Source: Luteolibacter ambystomatis
GTDB taxonomy: Bacteria; Verrucomicrobiota; Verrucomicrobiia; Verrucomicrobiales; Akkermansiaceae
Reading direction: 5' to 3'
Assembly: GCF_018137965.1 (NCBI RefSeq)
Contig: NZ_CP073100.1
Span: forward strand, 496,001-560,000
DNA length: 64,000 nucleotides
In this document: piece by piece, positions 16,875 through 26,450 of the stretch
Numbering within the stretch: the first letter of the stretch is position 1
Layout: the number at the start of each line of letters is the position of its first letter
Made by a program: the position numbers and the translations under genes
The notes under the pieces: generated by a model
What the model saw: only the letters and a program-made list of their open reading frames with translations
The model's database searches: none
What the model was told of the DNA's origin: nothing

Positions 16875-16900
16875 AAAAAAGCCACGCCGGATGGCGTGGC
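16875..16900 (-). terminator. Rho-independent terminator after fucI
   Basis: On the minus strand the 8-bp stem GCCACGCC/GGCGTGGC (16881-16888 with 16893-16900, loop of four) is followed by six T residues (16875-16880). It starts 34 bases after the fucI stop codon, so fucI and the downstream giant gene are likely separate transcripts. Confidence 0.85.
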
Positions 16901-16933
16901 TCTTGGAAGTCAAAGTAGCGTTTCCAGCCGGAA

Positions 16934-18736
16934 TCAGCGGCGGCCGTACAGCGGGCCGTAGGTCTGGCAGGCGCGGAAGTCCGCTCCCTCCAGATCCGCG
17001 GTGCCGAAGGCGCGCCAGGAGGCCGGGCGGAAGATACGGTGGTCCTCCACGTTGTGCATGTAAACCGGGATGCGCAGCATCGAGGCCAGCGTGATGTAGA
17101 GGTGGCCCACATGGCCGGCGGTCATCACGCAGTGGTTCGCGCCCCAGTTGTTCATCACATCGTAGGCGCTGGTGAAGGCACCCTCGCCGGTGAGGATCGG
17201 GGAGAACCAGGTGGTCGGCCAGGTCGGGTTGGTGCGTTGGTCGAGGGAATTGTGGACGTCCTCCGGGAGCTCGACGGTGAAGCCTTCCGCGATCTGGAGC
17301 GCCGGGCCGAGGCCATCGACGAGGTTCAGGCGGATCATCGTGGCGGGCATGCCACCGCGGGTCTTGTAGCGGGTGCTCATGCCACCGCCGGGGAAGTATT
17401 CAGTGATGGACGGGTGCCAGGTGGTGGCCTCCAAGCACTTCGTCATTTCTTCCGCAGTGATGTCCCAGTGGGCCTTCATCGCCGGTTCGCCGTGCTCATC
17501 GGTGCACTGGCCGGTGCCGTCGAGAGCGGCCGGGCCGGAGTTGATGAGGTGGAGGATGCCATCCTCGATCAGTTCGTGGTCCAGCTCCACGCCGGAGGCG
17601 GTCTTGATCGCATCGAGGCTCCAGTAGGTGCGGAGGTCGGCGAAGATCTGGGCGGTGTTGGTCAGCAGCCAGCCGAAGAGCATGCCCGCGCCGTTGAGCG
17701 CATCGTTCTCGGTCGCCACGATGTAGGGAGCGCGCGCGCCATTCCAGTCGAAGGAGGAATTGAGGATCGCCTCGAGGAAGTCGCCGTTCGGGAAGTGGTC
17801 GGTCCACTGGCGCTGGCCTTGGAAACCGGCGGCGATGGCGTGGCGGCCGCGCGCCTGCTCGTGCAGGCCTTTCTCGGCGAGCTTCGGATTGCCCACCATC
17901 AGGTCGCGGGCGATGAGCGCCATCTTGACGTTGGTTTCCCACTCGGCGTCGAGCTGTTCGCGGCTGCGCTTGGTGGTTTCGGAATTGTAGTCGTCGCCCT
18001 CCTTGCAGTGCTCTTTTACCCAGGCGAGCGCTTTTTCATACTCGGCCTGGTCGAACTGGCCCTTGTTGATGCGGCCGATGAACTCGCTCATGTCGATGTC
18101 CTCCACGCGCATGCCGAAGTATTTTTCCCACATCGCGTAGTCGACCATCGAGCCGGCGATGCCCATCGAGGTGCCGCCCATCGAGAGGTAGGCTTTGCCC
18201 TTCATGTTGGCCACGGCGAGGCCGCAGCGGGCGAAATTGAGAATTTTTTCCGAGACATCCTCGGGGATCGAGGTGTCGGTGGCGGCCTGCACGTCCTGGC
18301 CGTAGATGCCGAAGGCGGGGATGCCCTTTTGGGTGTGACCGGCGAGCACGGCGGCGAGATAGACCGCGCCCGGGCGCTCGGTGCCATTGAAGCCCCACAC
18401 CGCCTTCGGATGCAGCGGGTCCATGTCCATGGTCTCGGAACCGTAACACCAGCAGGGAGTCACGGTCAGGGTGAGGCCCACATCCTCTCGGCGGAACTTG
18501 TCCGCAGCGGCGGCAGCCTCGGCCACGCCACCAATGCAGGTGTCCGCGATCACGCACGCGACCGGGGAGCCGTCCGGGTTTCGCAGGGTGGAGGAAATCA
18601 GATTGGCGGCGGACTTCGCCATTTCCATGGTGCGGTCTTCGAGAGACTCGCGGACGCCGCCGTAGCGGCCATCGATGGTGGGACGGATCCCGACTTTCGG
18701 GAAGGAGCTGAAAACGGTGGGGCTCGCGGACTTCAT
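16934..18736 (-). CDS. fucI: L-fucose isomerase
   Basis: 600 residues from the ATG at 18736, close to E. coli FucI (591). Upstream in-frame ATGs add up to 25 residues unlike the family N-terminus. It converts L-fucose to L-fuculose (and D-arabinose to D-ribulose) in the cytoplasm with Mn2+. The two metal-binding acids are readable: Glu343 in VATEND and Asp367 in FADLRTYW, 24 residues apart as in E. coli (337/361). The third-ligand region [13 protein letters not shown] is also present. The N-terminal [17 protein letters not shown] is typical of the family. No fuculokinase or fuculose-phosphate aldolase gene is in the window, so later steps are encoded elsewhere. A weak promoter-like pair (TTGCCC at 18768-18773, ATGCTG at 18745-18750) would put transcription close to the ATG and overlaps the region shared with the divergent topoisomerase gene. 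Confidence 0.96.
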   Translation of the reverse strand: MKSASPTVFSSFPKVGIRPTIDGRYGGVRESLEDRTMEMAKSAANLISSTLRNPDGSPVACVIADTCIGGVAEAAAAADKFRREDVGLTLTVTPCWCYGSETMDMDPLHPKAVWGFNGTERPGAVYLAAVLAGHTQKGIPAFGIYGQDVQAATDTSIPEDVSEKILNFARCGLAVANMKGKAYLSMGGTSMGIAGSMVDYAMWEKYFGMRVEDIDMSEFIGRINKGQFDQAEYEKALAWVKEHCKEGDDYNSETTKRSREQLDAEWETNVKMALIARDLMVGNPKLAEKGLHEQARGRHAIAAGFQGQRQWTDHFPNGDFLEAILNSSFDWNGARAPYIVATENDALNGAGMLFGWLLTNTAQIFADLRTYWSLDAIKTASGVELDHELIEDGILHLINSGPAALDGTGQCTDEHGEPAMKAHWDITAEEMTKCLEATTWHPSITEYFPGGGMSTRYKTRGGMPATMIRLNLVDGLGPALQIAEGFTVELPEDVHNSLDQRTNPTWPTTWFSPILTGEGAFTSAYDVMNNWGANHCVMTAGHVGHLYITLASMLRIPVYMHNVEDHRIFRPASWRAFGTADLEGADFRACQTYGPLYGRR

Positions 18737-18822
18737 TCGGCGGCCAGCATGGCGCATCCCAATAGTCGGGCAAGCGGAGATTTTTGCAGAAAAAGCCAAA
18801 TTTCTGCCCAAATCCTCAGGGC

Positions 18823-18851
18823 TTGCACGCCGGGGAACCGCCCCCTACATC
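18823..18851 (+). promoter_or_regulatory. Promoter of the topoisomerase gene, near-leaderless
   Basis: TTGCAC (18823-18828), a 17-base spacer, then TACATC (18846-18851). The -10 ends ten bases before the ATG at 18862, so the mRNA would have only about 3-4 untranslated bases. No Shine-Dalgarno sequence is present. Confidence 0.55.
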
Positions 18852-18861
18852 CTCCGCCCAC

Positions 18862-20841
18862 ATGATGCACGACCCGGACCTGCACACCTCCCTGGGGGGG
18901 ATGTACTCGGACTATTTCCTCGATTACGCCAGCTACGTGATCCTGGAACGCGCGGTTCCGCACGTGAATGACGGCTTGAAGCCGGTTCAGCGCCGCATCC
19001 TCCACTCGATGGATGAGCTGGATGACGGCCGCTACAACAAGGTGGCGAACGTGGTGGGCAACACCATGAAATACCACCCGCACGGCGACACCGCCATCGG
19101 CGATGCCATGGTGCAGCTCGGCCAGAAGGATCTGCTCATCGACACCCAGGGTAACTGGGGCAACACTCTCACCGGCGACGGCGCGGCGGCTTCCCGATAC
19201 ATTGAGGCCCGCCTGACCAAGTTCGCGGTCGATGTCGTCTTCAATCCGAAGACCACCGAGTGGACGCCGAGCTACGATGGCCGCAACAAGGAACCGGTCG
19301 CGCTGCCGATGAAGTTCCCGGTGCTGCTCGCCCAGGGCGTGGAAGGCATCGCCGTCGGTCTCGCCTGCAAGATCCTGCCGCACAATTTCCAGGAACTCAT
19401 CGACGCCTGCATCGCCGCGTTGCGCAATGAGCCGTTCACGCTGGTGCCTGATTTCCCGACCGGCGGCATCATGGATGCCACCGACTACCGAGATGGATTG
19501 CGTGGCGGCAAGGTCCGCGTCCGCGCCCGCATTTCCGCGGAAAAAAAGGGCATGCTGCGGATCGTGGAGATCCCTTTCGGCACCACCACCGGCGCGCTGA
19601 TGGATTCCATCGTGGCGGCCGCGGACAAGGGCAAGATCAAGATCGCGCGTATCGAGGACAACACCGCCGAGCACGCGGACATCCTCGTCCACCTGCCCGC
19701 CGGTGCTGATCCGGACACGACGCGCGACGCGCTGTTCGCCTTCACCGACTGCGAGATGTCGATCTCGCCGAACGCCTGCGTGATTGCGGATGGCAAGCCG
19801 CAGTTTTTGGGAGTCTCGGACATCCTCAAGCGCAACGCCGAGCATACCCGCGAGCTGCTGAAGCTGGAGCTGGAGATCCGCCTCGGTGAACTGGCCGAGA
19901 AGTGGCACTTCAGTTCGCTGGAGAAGATCTTCATCGAGAATCGCATCTACCGCGACATCGAAGAGTGCGAGACGTGGGAAGCGGTTCTCAAGGCCATCGA
20001 CGACGGCCTCAAGCCGTTCAAGAAGCTGCTCAAGCGCGAGGTGACGCAGGACGACCTCGTCCGCCTCACCGAGATCAAGATCAAGCGCATCTCCAAGTTC
20101 GACGCCTTCAAGGCGGACGAGGAGATCAAGTCGCTGGAGAAGGACATCGAGGAAACCGAGAAGAACCTCCGCAACCTCACCAAGTTCACCATCCGCTGGT
20201 TCGAGGAGATCCGGAAAAAATACGGCAAGGAGCGCGAGCGCCGCACTGAGATCTCATCGTTCGAGAAAGTCGACCGCACGCAGGTCGTCGCCGCCACCGA
20301 GACGCTCTATCTGGACCGCAAGAACGGCTTCGCGGGCTGGGGCCTCAAGAAAGAGGAACCGCTGGAGAAGTGCTCGAAGCTCGATGACCTCGTCACCTTC
20401 ACCCAGGACGGCAAGATGCGCGTCGTGAAGGTCGCGGAGAAGGTCTTCGTCGGCCAGAAGCCGATCCACGTCGCCATCCTCCGCAAGGACGAGGACCTCG
20501 TGTATTCGATGATCTATCGCGACGGCAAGGACGGCGCGATCCTGGCGAAGCGCTTCAAGCTCGGCGGCATCACCCGCGACAAGGAATACGATCTCACCAA
20601 GGGCACTCCCGGCACCCGAGTGCTCTACTTCGCGCTGCACAAGAGCGAGGCGGAGAGCGAGGCCCAGATGCTGCTCGTTCATCTCAAGCCCGCGCTGCGG
20701 ATGCGGAACCTGATCCGTCCGCTGCTGTTCTCCGAGTTCGCGGTCAAGGGCCGCTCCTCCGGCGGGAATCTCGTCACCAAGCACGCGATTGAGAAGATCG
20801 TGCGCGCGCCGAAGGACTACGATCCGACGGTGGAGTCCTGA
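18862..20841 (+). CDS. parC: Type IIA DNA topoisomerase subunit A (topoisomerase IV, ParC-like)
   Basis: 659 residues from the ATG at 18862 (an upstream ATG at 18784 adds 26 residues lying across the promoter). This is the DNA cleavage/religation subunit. The catalytic tyrosine is Tyr113 in AAASRYIEARL, and the quinolone-resistance-region equivalent reads YHPHGDTAIGDAMV (residues 71-84). A winged-helix/tower region and a coiled coil (EEIKSLEKDIEETEKNLRNL) follow, then a short C-terminal domain. The total is much shorter than GyrA (about 870), closer to ParC or Chlamydiae/Bacteroidota-type TopoIV A subunits. The matching ATPase subunit (parE) is not adjacent: the upstream neighbour is divergent fucI. 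GyrA is the main alternative identity, but the short C-terminal part argues against it. Confidence 0.88.
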   Translation: MMHDPDLHTSLGGMYSDYFLDYASYVILERAVPHVNDGLKPVQRRILHSMDELDDGRYNKVANVVGNTMKYHPHGDTAIGDAMVQLGQKDLLIDTQGNWGNTLTGDGAAASRYIEARLTKFAVDVVFNPKTTEWTPSYDGRNKEPVALPMKFPVLLAQGVEGIAVGLACKILPHNFQELIDACIAALRNEPFTLVPDFPTGGIMDATDYRDGLRGGKVRVRARISAEKKGMLRIVEIPFGTTTGALMDSIVAAADKGKIKIARIEDNTAEHADILVHLPAGADPDTTRDALFAFTDCEMSISPNACVIADGKPQFLGVSDILKRNAEHTRELLKLELEIRLGELAEKWHFSSLEKIFIENRIYRDIEECETWEAVLKAIDDGLKPFKKLLKREVTQDDLVRLTEIKIKRISKFDAFKADEEIKSLEKDIEETEKNLRNLTKFTIRWFEEIRKKYGKERERRTEISSFEKVDRTQVVAATETLYLDRKNGFAGWGLKKEEPLEKCSKLDDLVTFTQDGKMRVVKVAEKVFVGQKPIHVAILRKDEDLVYSMIYRDGKDGAILAKRFKLGGITRDKEYDLTKGTPGTRVLYFALHKSEAESEAQMLLVHLKPALRMRNLIRPLLFSEFAVKGRSSGGNLVTKHAIEKIVRAPKDYDPTVES

Positions 20842-20848
20842 ACTCCGC

Positions 20849-22204
20849 TCAAGCGGATTCCATGGCGATGGCGCGTTCGATGATATCGAGCGCCTCATCA
20901 AGCTGGTCGCGCGTGATGATGAGAGGTGGACCCAGCGTGAGGATGTTGCCCTGAGAGACCTTGAAGCTCAGCCCATCGCTCAAACAACGGTAGAGAATGC
21001 GTTCCGCCGCGGCGCTGGCGCGATCCTTTGTGGTGCGGTCGGTGACCAGTTCGATCGCACCGATCAGGCCGATGGATCGCACATCTCCCACCAGCTCGTA
21101 TCGCTGGCGCATGCCGCCCAAACGTGCCCGCAGATGCTCACCCAGCATCCGCGCATGTTCTAACAGTCCTTCATTCCCGATCACCTCCAGAGTCGCGAGC
21201 GCGGCCGCGGCACCGAGGATGCTCTTCTCGTGAGTGTAATGCCCGAGCGAAACATCCCCGGCCACATCGAGTCCTTCACGCGCGATCAGCGCCGCCATCG
21301 GGAACAACGCGCCGCCGAGGCCTTTCCCGATCACCAGCATGTCCGGCACGATGCCGTAGTGCTCCACCGCGAACATCCTCCCGGTGCGTCCCAGCGCGGT
21401 GGGGATCTCATCCAGAATCAGCAGAGCCCCGTGTTTGTCGCAGATCGAGCGGAGACGCTGGTGATACTCCACCGGCGGCACATGCACCTCGGTGGCGCGG
21501 ATGGTTTCCAACACCACCGCCCCGACATCGGTTTCACGTTCCATCACATAGTCGAGGTAATCGAGGCACTTCAACGGATCATCGAACATCGGACGGTAGC
21601 CATCATAGGGCATCACGTGGCTGGTTCCCGGGAGCAGCGGCCCGATGCCTCCCCGGAACACGCCCTCCCCACCCACGGAAATCGCATCGAGGCTGGCCCC
21701 ATGGAACGAGTCCCACATCGACACCGTTTTGAATCGTCCGGTGGCTTTACGCGCCAGTTTGAGTGCCATGCCGATGGCGCTGGTGCCTCCAGGAGCGAAA
21801 AGCACCTTGTTGAGATCTCCGGGGGCGAGAGCCGTCAATTTCTCGGCTAGATCCGTCACCAGAGGATGGGCGAAGCGCCGCGGCAGGAACGGCAGCGTCT
21901 GCATCTGGCGGGTGACCGCCGCGATCACATGCGGATGGCCGTAGCCGATCTGATGGACGCTGTTTCCGTGGAAATCCATGATCCGGCGGTCTTGGGCGTC
22001 GATCAGATGAATGCCCTCCGCGCCCTTCAGCACATTCAGGCAGGGGGTGGACATCGATTGGTGGAGGAAATGCCGGGAATCCCGGTCCAGCTCACGTCGC
22101 GCCGCGTCGTCCAGAGTATCGCGCTGCCAGGCGTCGCGCTCTGGAGTGCCATTGGTGTCGCCCTCGGCAGCGGATCGGTGGGGCAGGGTGGGGTGGCTGG
22201 CCAT
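20849..22204 (-). CDS. Class III PLP-dependent aminotransferase-fold enzyme (possibly PbfA-like lyase)
   Basis: 451 residues of fold-type I, class III PLP enzyme. The PLP lysine lies in LVIGKGLGGALFP and the cofactor aspartate in LLILDEIPTALGRTG. The N-terminal stretch MDFHGNSVHQIGYGHPHVI, with STPCLNVL before it, is of a type I associate with aspartate-aminotransferase-family proteins that include the 1-hydroxy-2-aminoethylphosphonate ammonia-lyase PbfA. That identity is a guess from memory and no other phosphonate gene is adjacent. A general omega-transaminase is the alternative. It converges with the topoisomerase gene (stop codons seven bases apart) and is divergent from the secretin gene. 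The start at 22204 gives a plausible N-terminus, though a first Met further in cannot be excluded. Confidence 0.75.
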   Translation of the reverse strand: MASHPTLPHRSAAEGDTNGTPERDAWQRDTLDDAARRELDRDSRHFLHQSMSTPCLNVLKGAEGIHLIDAQDRRIMDFHGNSVHQIGYGHPHVIAAVTRQMQTLPFLPRRFAHPLVTDLAEKLTALAPGDLNKVLFAPGGTSAIGMALKLARKATGRFKTVSMWDSFHGASLDAISVGGEGVFRGGIGPLLPGTSHVMPYDGYRPMFDDPLKCLDYLDYVMERETDVGAVVLETIRATEVHVPPVEYHQRLRSICDKHGALLILDEIPTALGRTGRMFAVEHYGIVPDMLVIGKGLGGALFPMAALIAREGLDVAGDVSLGHYTHEKSILGAAAALATLEVIGNEGLLEHARMLGEHLRARLGGMRQRYELVGDVRSIGLIGAIELVTDRTTKDRASAAAERILYRCLSDGLSFKVSQGNILTLGPPLIITRDQLDEALDIIERAIAMESA

Positions 22205-22352
22205 GTTGCAGGCTCATCATTCAGGGAAACCCCAGGGAAGAAAACCCGTTCCGTTGCCGGAATCTCTGGCAGTTCCGCAAATCCCGTTGGAACCGGGCGG
22301 ATTGCACGGCTTCCCAACAGGAGAAAATCTCCCGCTTTTCTGGATTTTCCGC

Positions 22353-22381
22353 TTACCCTCCCCGAACTGGCCCTCTATAAG
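22353..22381 (+). promoter_or_regulatory. Candidate promoter of the secretin gene
   Basis: TTACCC (22353-22358), 17 bases, then TATAAG (22376-22381, five of six matches to TATAAT). It predicts a start of transcription about 9 bases before the ATG at 22398. The -35 is weak. Confidence 0.4.
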
Positions 22382-22397
22382 CCCCGAAAACCCATCC

Positions 22398-24827
22398 ATG
22401 GCATCCGTTTGCAGAATCATACCCTCGTGCGGTCGAGCCGCGCTTTTGGCCACCGCCTGTCTGGTGGTGCCGGTGCTCGGAGCTGATACGCCCGGCTTGT
22501 TCGAACATGAGCAAGCCAAGCGTTATCAAGGCGTTGAAGAAGCCCAGGAGTTGCTCGTCAAGGGCGACGAAGCTTACAATGCCGGTCGCTACAGCGACGC
22601 TGTCACCGCCTATTCCGGTGCCCGCGCGCTGATCCCGAAGGCACCCGCCACCATCGAACTCCGGGAGGCCGCCACCGAGCGGTATGCCCAAGCTTCGGTC
22701 GAATACGGACGGGAACTGCTCCGGAAGGGGGATCTGGAAGGTGCCAAGGCTGCCGTGGACAAGGTTCTGGCCAAGGACGTGGCCCCCGGGGACCTCGGTG
22801 CCGTCGCGTTCAAGAACCAACTCAACGATCCGATCCGCAACAATCCGGCGATGACCGCCGAGCACGGCAAGAACGTCGATCAGGTGCGGAAGCTTCTCTA
22901 TACGGCGGAAGGCGCTTTCAACCTCGGCAAGTATGACGAGGCCAAGGCGACCTACGAAAAAGTGCTCCGCATCGATGCGACGAACTCCGCCGCACGCCGG
23001 GGTATGGAGCGGATTGCCGCCGCGAAGAGCGGCTACCACCGTTCCTCATACGACAGCGCGCGTGCCGAGATGTTGGGCAAGGTGGAAGCCGCTTGGGAAC
23101 TCCAGCCTCTCCGCGGCGAAGAGAAGATTCCGGGGATGGAGGAAGGAGTGGTGGAGAACTCCAATACGATTTCCGTCCGCAACAAGATCGACCGGCTCAT
23201 CCTGCCCTCGCTCGTCCTCGATCAGGTGACCTTGGAGGAAGCGGTGGATTATCTGCGGAGCCAGGCGTCCAAACTGGATACCTTCGAACTCGATCCCCAG
23301 CGGAAGGGGGTGAATTTCGCCGTCGATCTGGGTGCGCAGGGAAGCGAAGTCGCCGACAGGATTTCGAAGAAGCGCTTCAATCTGCGCCTCACCAACGTGC
23401 CGATCTCGGGGGCGCTGAAGTACATCAACGATCTCACCCAGACTTCCTACACCACCGACCAGTTTTCCGTGATCATCCGGTCCATGGGATCGCTGGCCAC
23501 GGAGATGTCCACGCGGACCTATCACGTCCCGCCGAATTTCCTCTCCAGCATCACCGAAGGCGAAGACGGCGGAGCCGCTGCGGCTCCGCCCGATCCTTTT
23601 GGCACGGACAAGCCGGCCACCACGGGACTGCTTGCGAAACGCCGGGATATTCTCGATGTGTTCAAGTCGAAGGGAATCACCTTTCCGGAAGGAGCCACGG
23701 CGACTCTCAATGCGGCCACGAACGTGCTGATCGTCCGCAACACGGAGGCGAATCAGGACATGATCTCCCAGCTTGTGGAGGTGGTCATCAAGACCGAGCC
23801 GATCCAGGTGATTGTCACCGTCACGATGCTGAAGGCCGAGGAGCACCGTATCGACGAACTCGGCTTCGACTGGCTGCTCAACGACTACGGCATGTCCAAT
23901 GACTTCTTCCTCTCGGGCGGAAAGGTCGGTGATCCTGGCATGGATGACATCGCGGTGCCAACAGGGGTCAACCGCAAGTCGATCACTTCGGGGAACCGTA
24001 GTGGCGATTTCGCCGTAACCGCGGATGCCATTGATACGGCCATCGCGGAGAACACCCAGGGGTTTGCCAATATATCGCAGCGCGCGCCGGGTGTGCTGGG
24101 TCTCAATGGATTCCTGAATGGTTCCGCCTACAATGGTGTCATGCGCGGACTGGCCCAGAAGACGGGTATCGACCTGATGACCTGCCCGTCCGTGGTGACC
24201 CGCAGCGGACAGGTCGCCTCCGTCCGCGTGGTGCGTGAAATGCTTTACCCCACCGAATACGAGCCCCCGGAGATCCCGAATCGCGTGGGATTGACCGGCA
24301 TCGGCACCAACACCAACAATGAGGATCCCGGTGATGGTGGCGGCATCTTCCCGGTGACGCCTTCCCATCCCACGGCTTTCCAGAAGCGCGAGGTAGGCAC
24401 CATCCTCGAGGTGCTGCCCACGGTTTCCGCGGACAAGCGCACGGTGGATCTTCAGTTGAAGCCCGAGATCACGGACTTCGATGGATTCGTCAACTACGGT
24501 ACTCCGGTGAATTCGATCGCCATGGATGCCACCGGTACTGCGATCAATACTCCGATCACCCAGAACGCCATCCTGATGCCGGTATTCAGCAAGATGGCGA
24601 TCAACACCTCCAGCATCACGGTGGCGGACGGATCGACCATCGTCATCGGTGGCTTGGTCCAGGAACGCACCCAGCGTGTGGAGGACAAAACCCCTCTGCT
24701 TGGCACCCTGCCGGTGGTGGGCCGCCTTTTCCAATCCAACGTCCAGGCTCCCGTGAAAAAGAACGTCGTGTTCATGGTCAACGTGAGGCTGGTGGACCCG
24801 TCCGGGCGTCCGATCAACCAGCCCTGA
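22398..24827 (+). CDS. Amuc_1098-type pilus-like outer-membrane secretin
   Basis: 809 residues from the ATG at 22398, which opens straight into a signal peptide (to about residue 29, VPVLGA). Residues about 38-200 are TPR-like helices (LLVKGDEAYNAGRYSDAVTAY, AEGAFNLGKYDEAKATYEKVL). The middle holds secretin N-domain-like beta-alpha units, and about 465-800 is the secretin domain ending with the classical signature (ADGSTIVIGGLVQERTQ, then TPLLGTLPVVGRLF). It should form a ring channel in the outer membrane. The TPR-plus-secretin design and the partner gene downstream match the Amuc_1098/Amuc_1099 pair of the Akkermansia pilus-like locus. Genes for the other members (Amuc_1100 to 1102 types) and for pilus ATPases are not in the window. 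Confidence 0.87.
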   Translation: MASVCRIIPSCGRAALLATACLVVPVLGADTPGLFEHEQAKRYQGVEEAQELLVKGDEAYNAGRYSDAVTAYSGARALIPKAPATIELREAATERYAQASVEYGRELLRKGDLEGAKAAVDKVLAKDVAPGDLGAVAFKNQLNDPIRNNPAMTAEHGKNVDQVRKLLYTAEGAFNLGKYDEAKATYEKVLRIDATNSAARRGMERIAAAKSGYHRSSYDSARAEMLGKVEAAWELQPLRGEEKIPGMEEGVVENSNTISVRNKIDRLILPSLVLDQVTLEEAVDYLRSQASKLDTFELDPQRKGVNFAVDLGAQGSEVADRISKKRFNLRLTNVPISGALKYINDLTQTSYTTDQFSVIIRSMGSLATEMSTRTYHVPPNFLSSITEGEDGGAAAAPPDPFGTDKPATTGLLAKRRDILDVFKSKGITFPEGATATLNAATNVLIVRNTEANQDMISQLVEVVIKTEPIQVIVTVTMLKAEEHRIDELGFDWLLNDYGMSNDFFLSGGKVGDPGMDDIAVPTGVNRKSITSGNRSGDFAVTADAIDTAIAENTQGFANISQRAPGVLGLNGFLNGSAYNGVMRGLAQKTGIDLMTCPSVVTRSGQVASVRVVREMLYPTEYEPPEIPNRVGLTGIGTNTNNEDPGDGGGIFPVTPSHPTAFQKREVGTILEVLPTVSADKRTVDLQLKPEITDFDGFVNYGTPVNSIAMDATGTAINTPITQNAILMPVFSKMAINTSSITVADGSTIVIGGLVQERTQRVEDKTPLLGTLPVVGRLFQSNVQAPVKKNVVFMVNVRLVDPSGRPINQP

Positions 24828-24839
24828 CCCTTGCCTGCC

Positions 24840-24864
24840 GCCTCCGGGAGCCGATCCCGGGGGC
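24840..24864 (+). other. GC-rich hairpin between secretin and partner gene
   Basis: A 10-bp stem (24840-24849 with 24855-24864, one G-U pair, five-base loop) starts 13 bases after the secretin stop codon. No T-run follows, so it is more likely an RNA-processing or stability hairpin than a terminator. Confidence 0.4.
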
Positions 24865-24885
24865 TGATTCCACTCCAATAGATCC

Positions 24886-26391
24886 ATGCCGTCCGATTCC
24901 CGCGAGCCGGAGAACTACAGTATCAGTGAAATGATGGACCGCTTGAAGGAGCGGTCCGGCGGGGACCGTTCCAATGGCGAGCTGGTGACCCGTGCGGATG
25001 GCACCCAGGCCATCAAGGTGAGAAGCCGCAAGCGGCGGAGCCACCAACCGCACCGTGAGAACGAGCAGCGCGAGCGGCGGATGCGCGCCGTGCAATTGGT
25101 GGGGCTCGTGGTGGTGATCGTATTGTTGCTGGCTGTCGCCACCGGAGTGGTGGTTTACATGAACGGCTCGCCCTACCGGAACAAGATCATGGGCCGGGTG
25201 GCCGAGGCCACCGGGGCCAAGGCGGATGTCACGGAGTTCCGCGTCACACCCATCGGGGCCAATGCGTCCACCCTCTCGCTGGAGTGGCCGGAAGGGCAGA
25301 CGTTGAAGAAGCTCAATCTCCAGGGAGTCACCGCTGAACTCCGGTTCAGCAGTTTCCTGGGCCAGCCGTGGACGGGTGAGGAGATCGCCGCCCAGAAAGG
25401 GGAGTTGCTCGTCGGCATGTCATCGGGTGATGCCGCGTTGAAGGATGGTGTGGATTTCTTCCGCTTCAACCGGTTGCGCTGTGCGGATCTTTCCGTCTAT
25501 TTCGGCGATCCCCGGTCGCCTGCGTTGTCGATCCTCGGTAGCGAGATGTCGCTCTATCCCAAAGGCGCGGGTGGTCGTCCCGAACTGCGGTGCAATCACG
25601 GCCGGGTGAAGTTCGGTCGGAAATTGCCGGAACTGGAATTGGATCGCGCGACGATCGGGGTCACCGGTCGTCGGCTGGACATCGTGAACTTCCGCCTGCT
25701 CGAGCCGGGTGAAGGCGAAGGCATTGTGGAAATCATCGGCCAGGTGGAACCCTCCGATTCAGGGCGGGCCACCACGCTGGATACCAAGGTCCGGGACATG
25801 CCCGTCGAACTGCTCGTGGGACCCGAACTTGGGACCATCCTGCGCGGCCGGGTTGAGTCACGCAGCATTCCGCAGTCGAACTTCCTGACCTTTGATCCTT
25901 CCAAGCCGGATTCCCTCAAACTGGTGATGTCCTTCCAGGGCGTGGGTGATCCACCCATGACCTTGTCGCAGCTTCCTTTCCTCTCCAAGCTGCGCGGAAT
26001 CTTCAAGGACAGCGGCTACGAGCGCCCGGTGTTCGATGGCGGTGCCACCGGTGTGTTGCGCATCAGCGGCTCCGAGGTGTCCCTGTCGGACCTGCGGTTG
26101 GAAGCCATGAGCCGCATGACCATCCGTGGCAACATGGCGATCGGTGCGAACAAGGCGCTCAGCGGACGGCTTGAAGTGGGGCTTCCGATCCGCCTGGTGG
26201 AGTCCGAACCCCAGCTTGATGCCGCGTTTGGTGCGAGGAAGGAGGACCTGCGCTGGCTGGAGGTGAACCTTTCCGGCACCACGGATGTGCCGGCGGACGA
26301 TTTCGGCAGGAAGGTGGTGAACGGCTCACCGTCGGGATCGGCGGCGGGTGGTGCGGCCTCGGAGTTCGAGAATCTAACTCGCCCGCGCTGA
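24886..26391 (+). CDS. Amuc_1099-type inner-membrane pilus-like system protein
   Basis: 501 residues. Residues 1-67 are charged and cytoplasmic-looking (many Arg/Lys, SRKRRSHQPHRENEQRERR), followed by a single transmembrane helix at about 68-91. The large C-terminal part is beta-rich with AsmA-like features (repeated LxLxxxx...IRGNMAIGANKALSGRLEVGLP), suggesting an elongated periplasmic domain. It starts 58 bases after the secretin and is very likely co-expressed. By position and architecture it corresponds to Amuc_1099 of the Akkermansia pilus-like locus, whose molecular role is not established. It could link the inner membrane to the secretin ring. Confidence 0.65.
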   Translation: MPSDSREPENYSISEMMDRLKERSGGDRSNGELVTRADGTQAIKVRSRKRRSHQPHRENEQRERRMRAVQLVGLVVVIVLLLAVATGVVVYMNGSPYRNKIMGRVAEATGAKADVTEFRVTPIGANASTLSLEWPEGQTLKKLNLQGVTAELRFSSFLGQPWTGEEIAAQKGELLVGMSSGDAALKDGVDFFRFNRLRCADLSVYFGDPRSPALSILGSEMSLYPKGAGGRPELRCNHGRVKFGRKLPELELDRATIGVTGRRLDIVNFRLLEPGEGEGIVEIIGQVEPSDSGRATTLDTKVRDMPVELLVGPELGTILRGRVESRSIPQSNFLTFDPSKPDSLKLVMSFQGVGDPPMTLSQLPFLSKLRGIFKDSGYERPVFDGGATGVLRISGSEVSLSDLRLEAMSRMTIRGNMAIGANKALSGRLEVGLPIRLVESEPQLDAAFGARKEDLRWLEVNLSGTTDVPADDFGRKVVNGSPSGSAAGGAASEFENLTRPR

Positions 26392-26450
26392 TCCTTCGGC
26401 ACAAGGGATTCCGGGGAGTTTCTTTCTTGTGAGAAACACGTGCGCCCGTC

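Noticed and set aside
23046..24887. 613-codon minus-strand frame opposite the secretin
   Set aside because: The secretin domain on the + strand is unambiguous; the reverse frame shows no domain.
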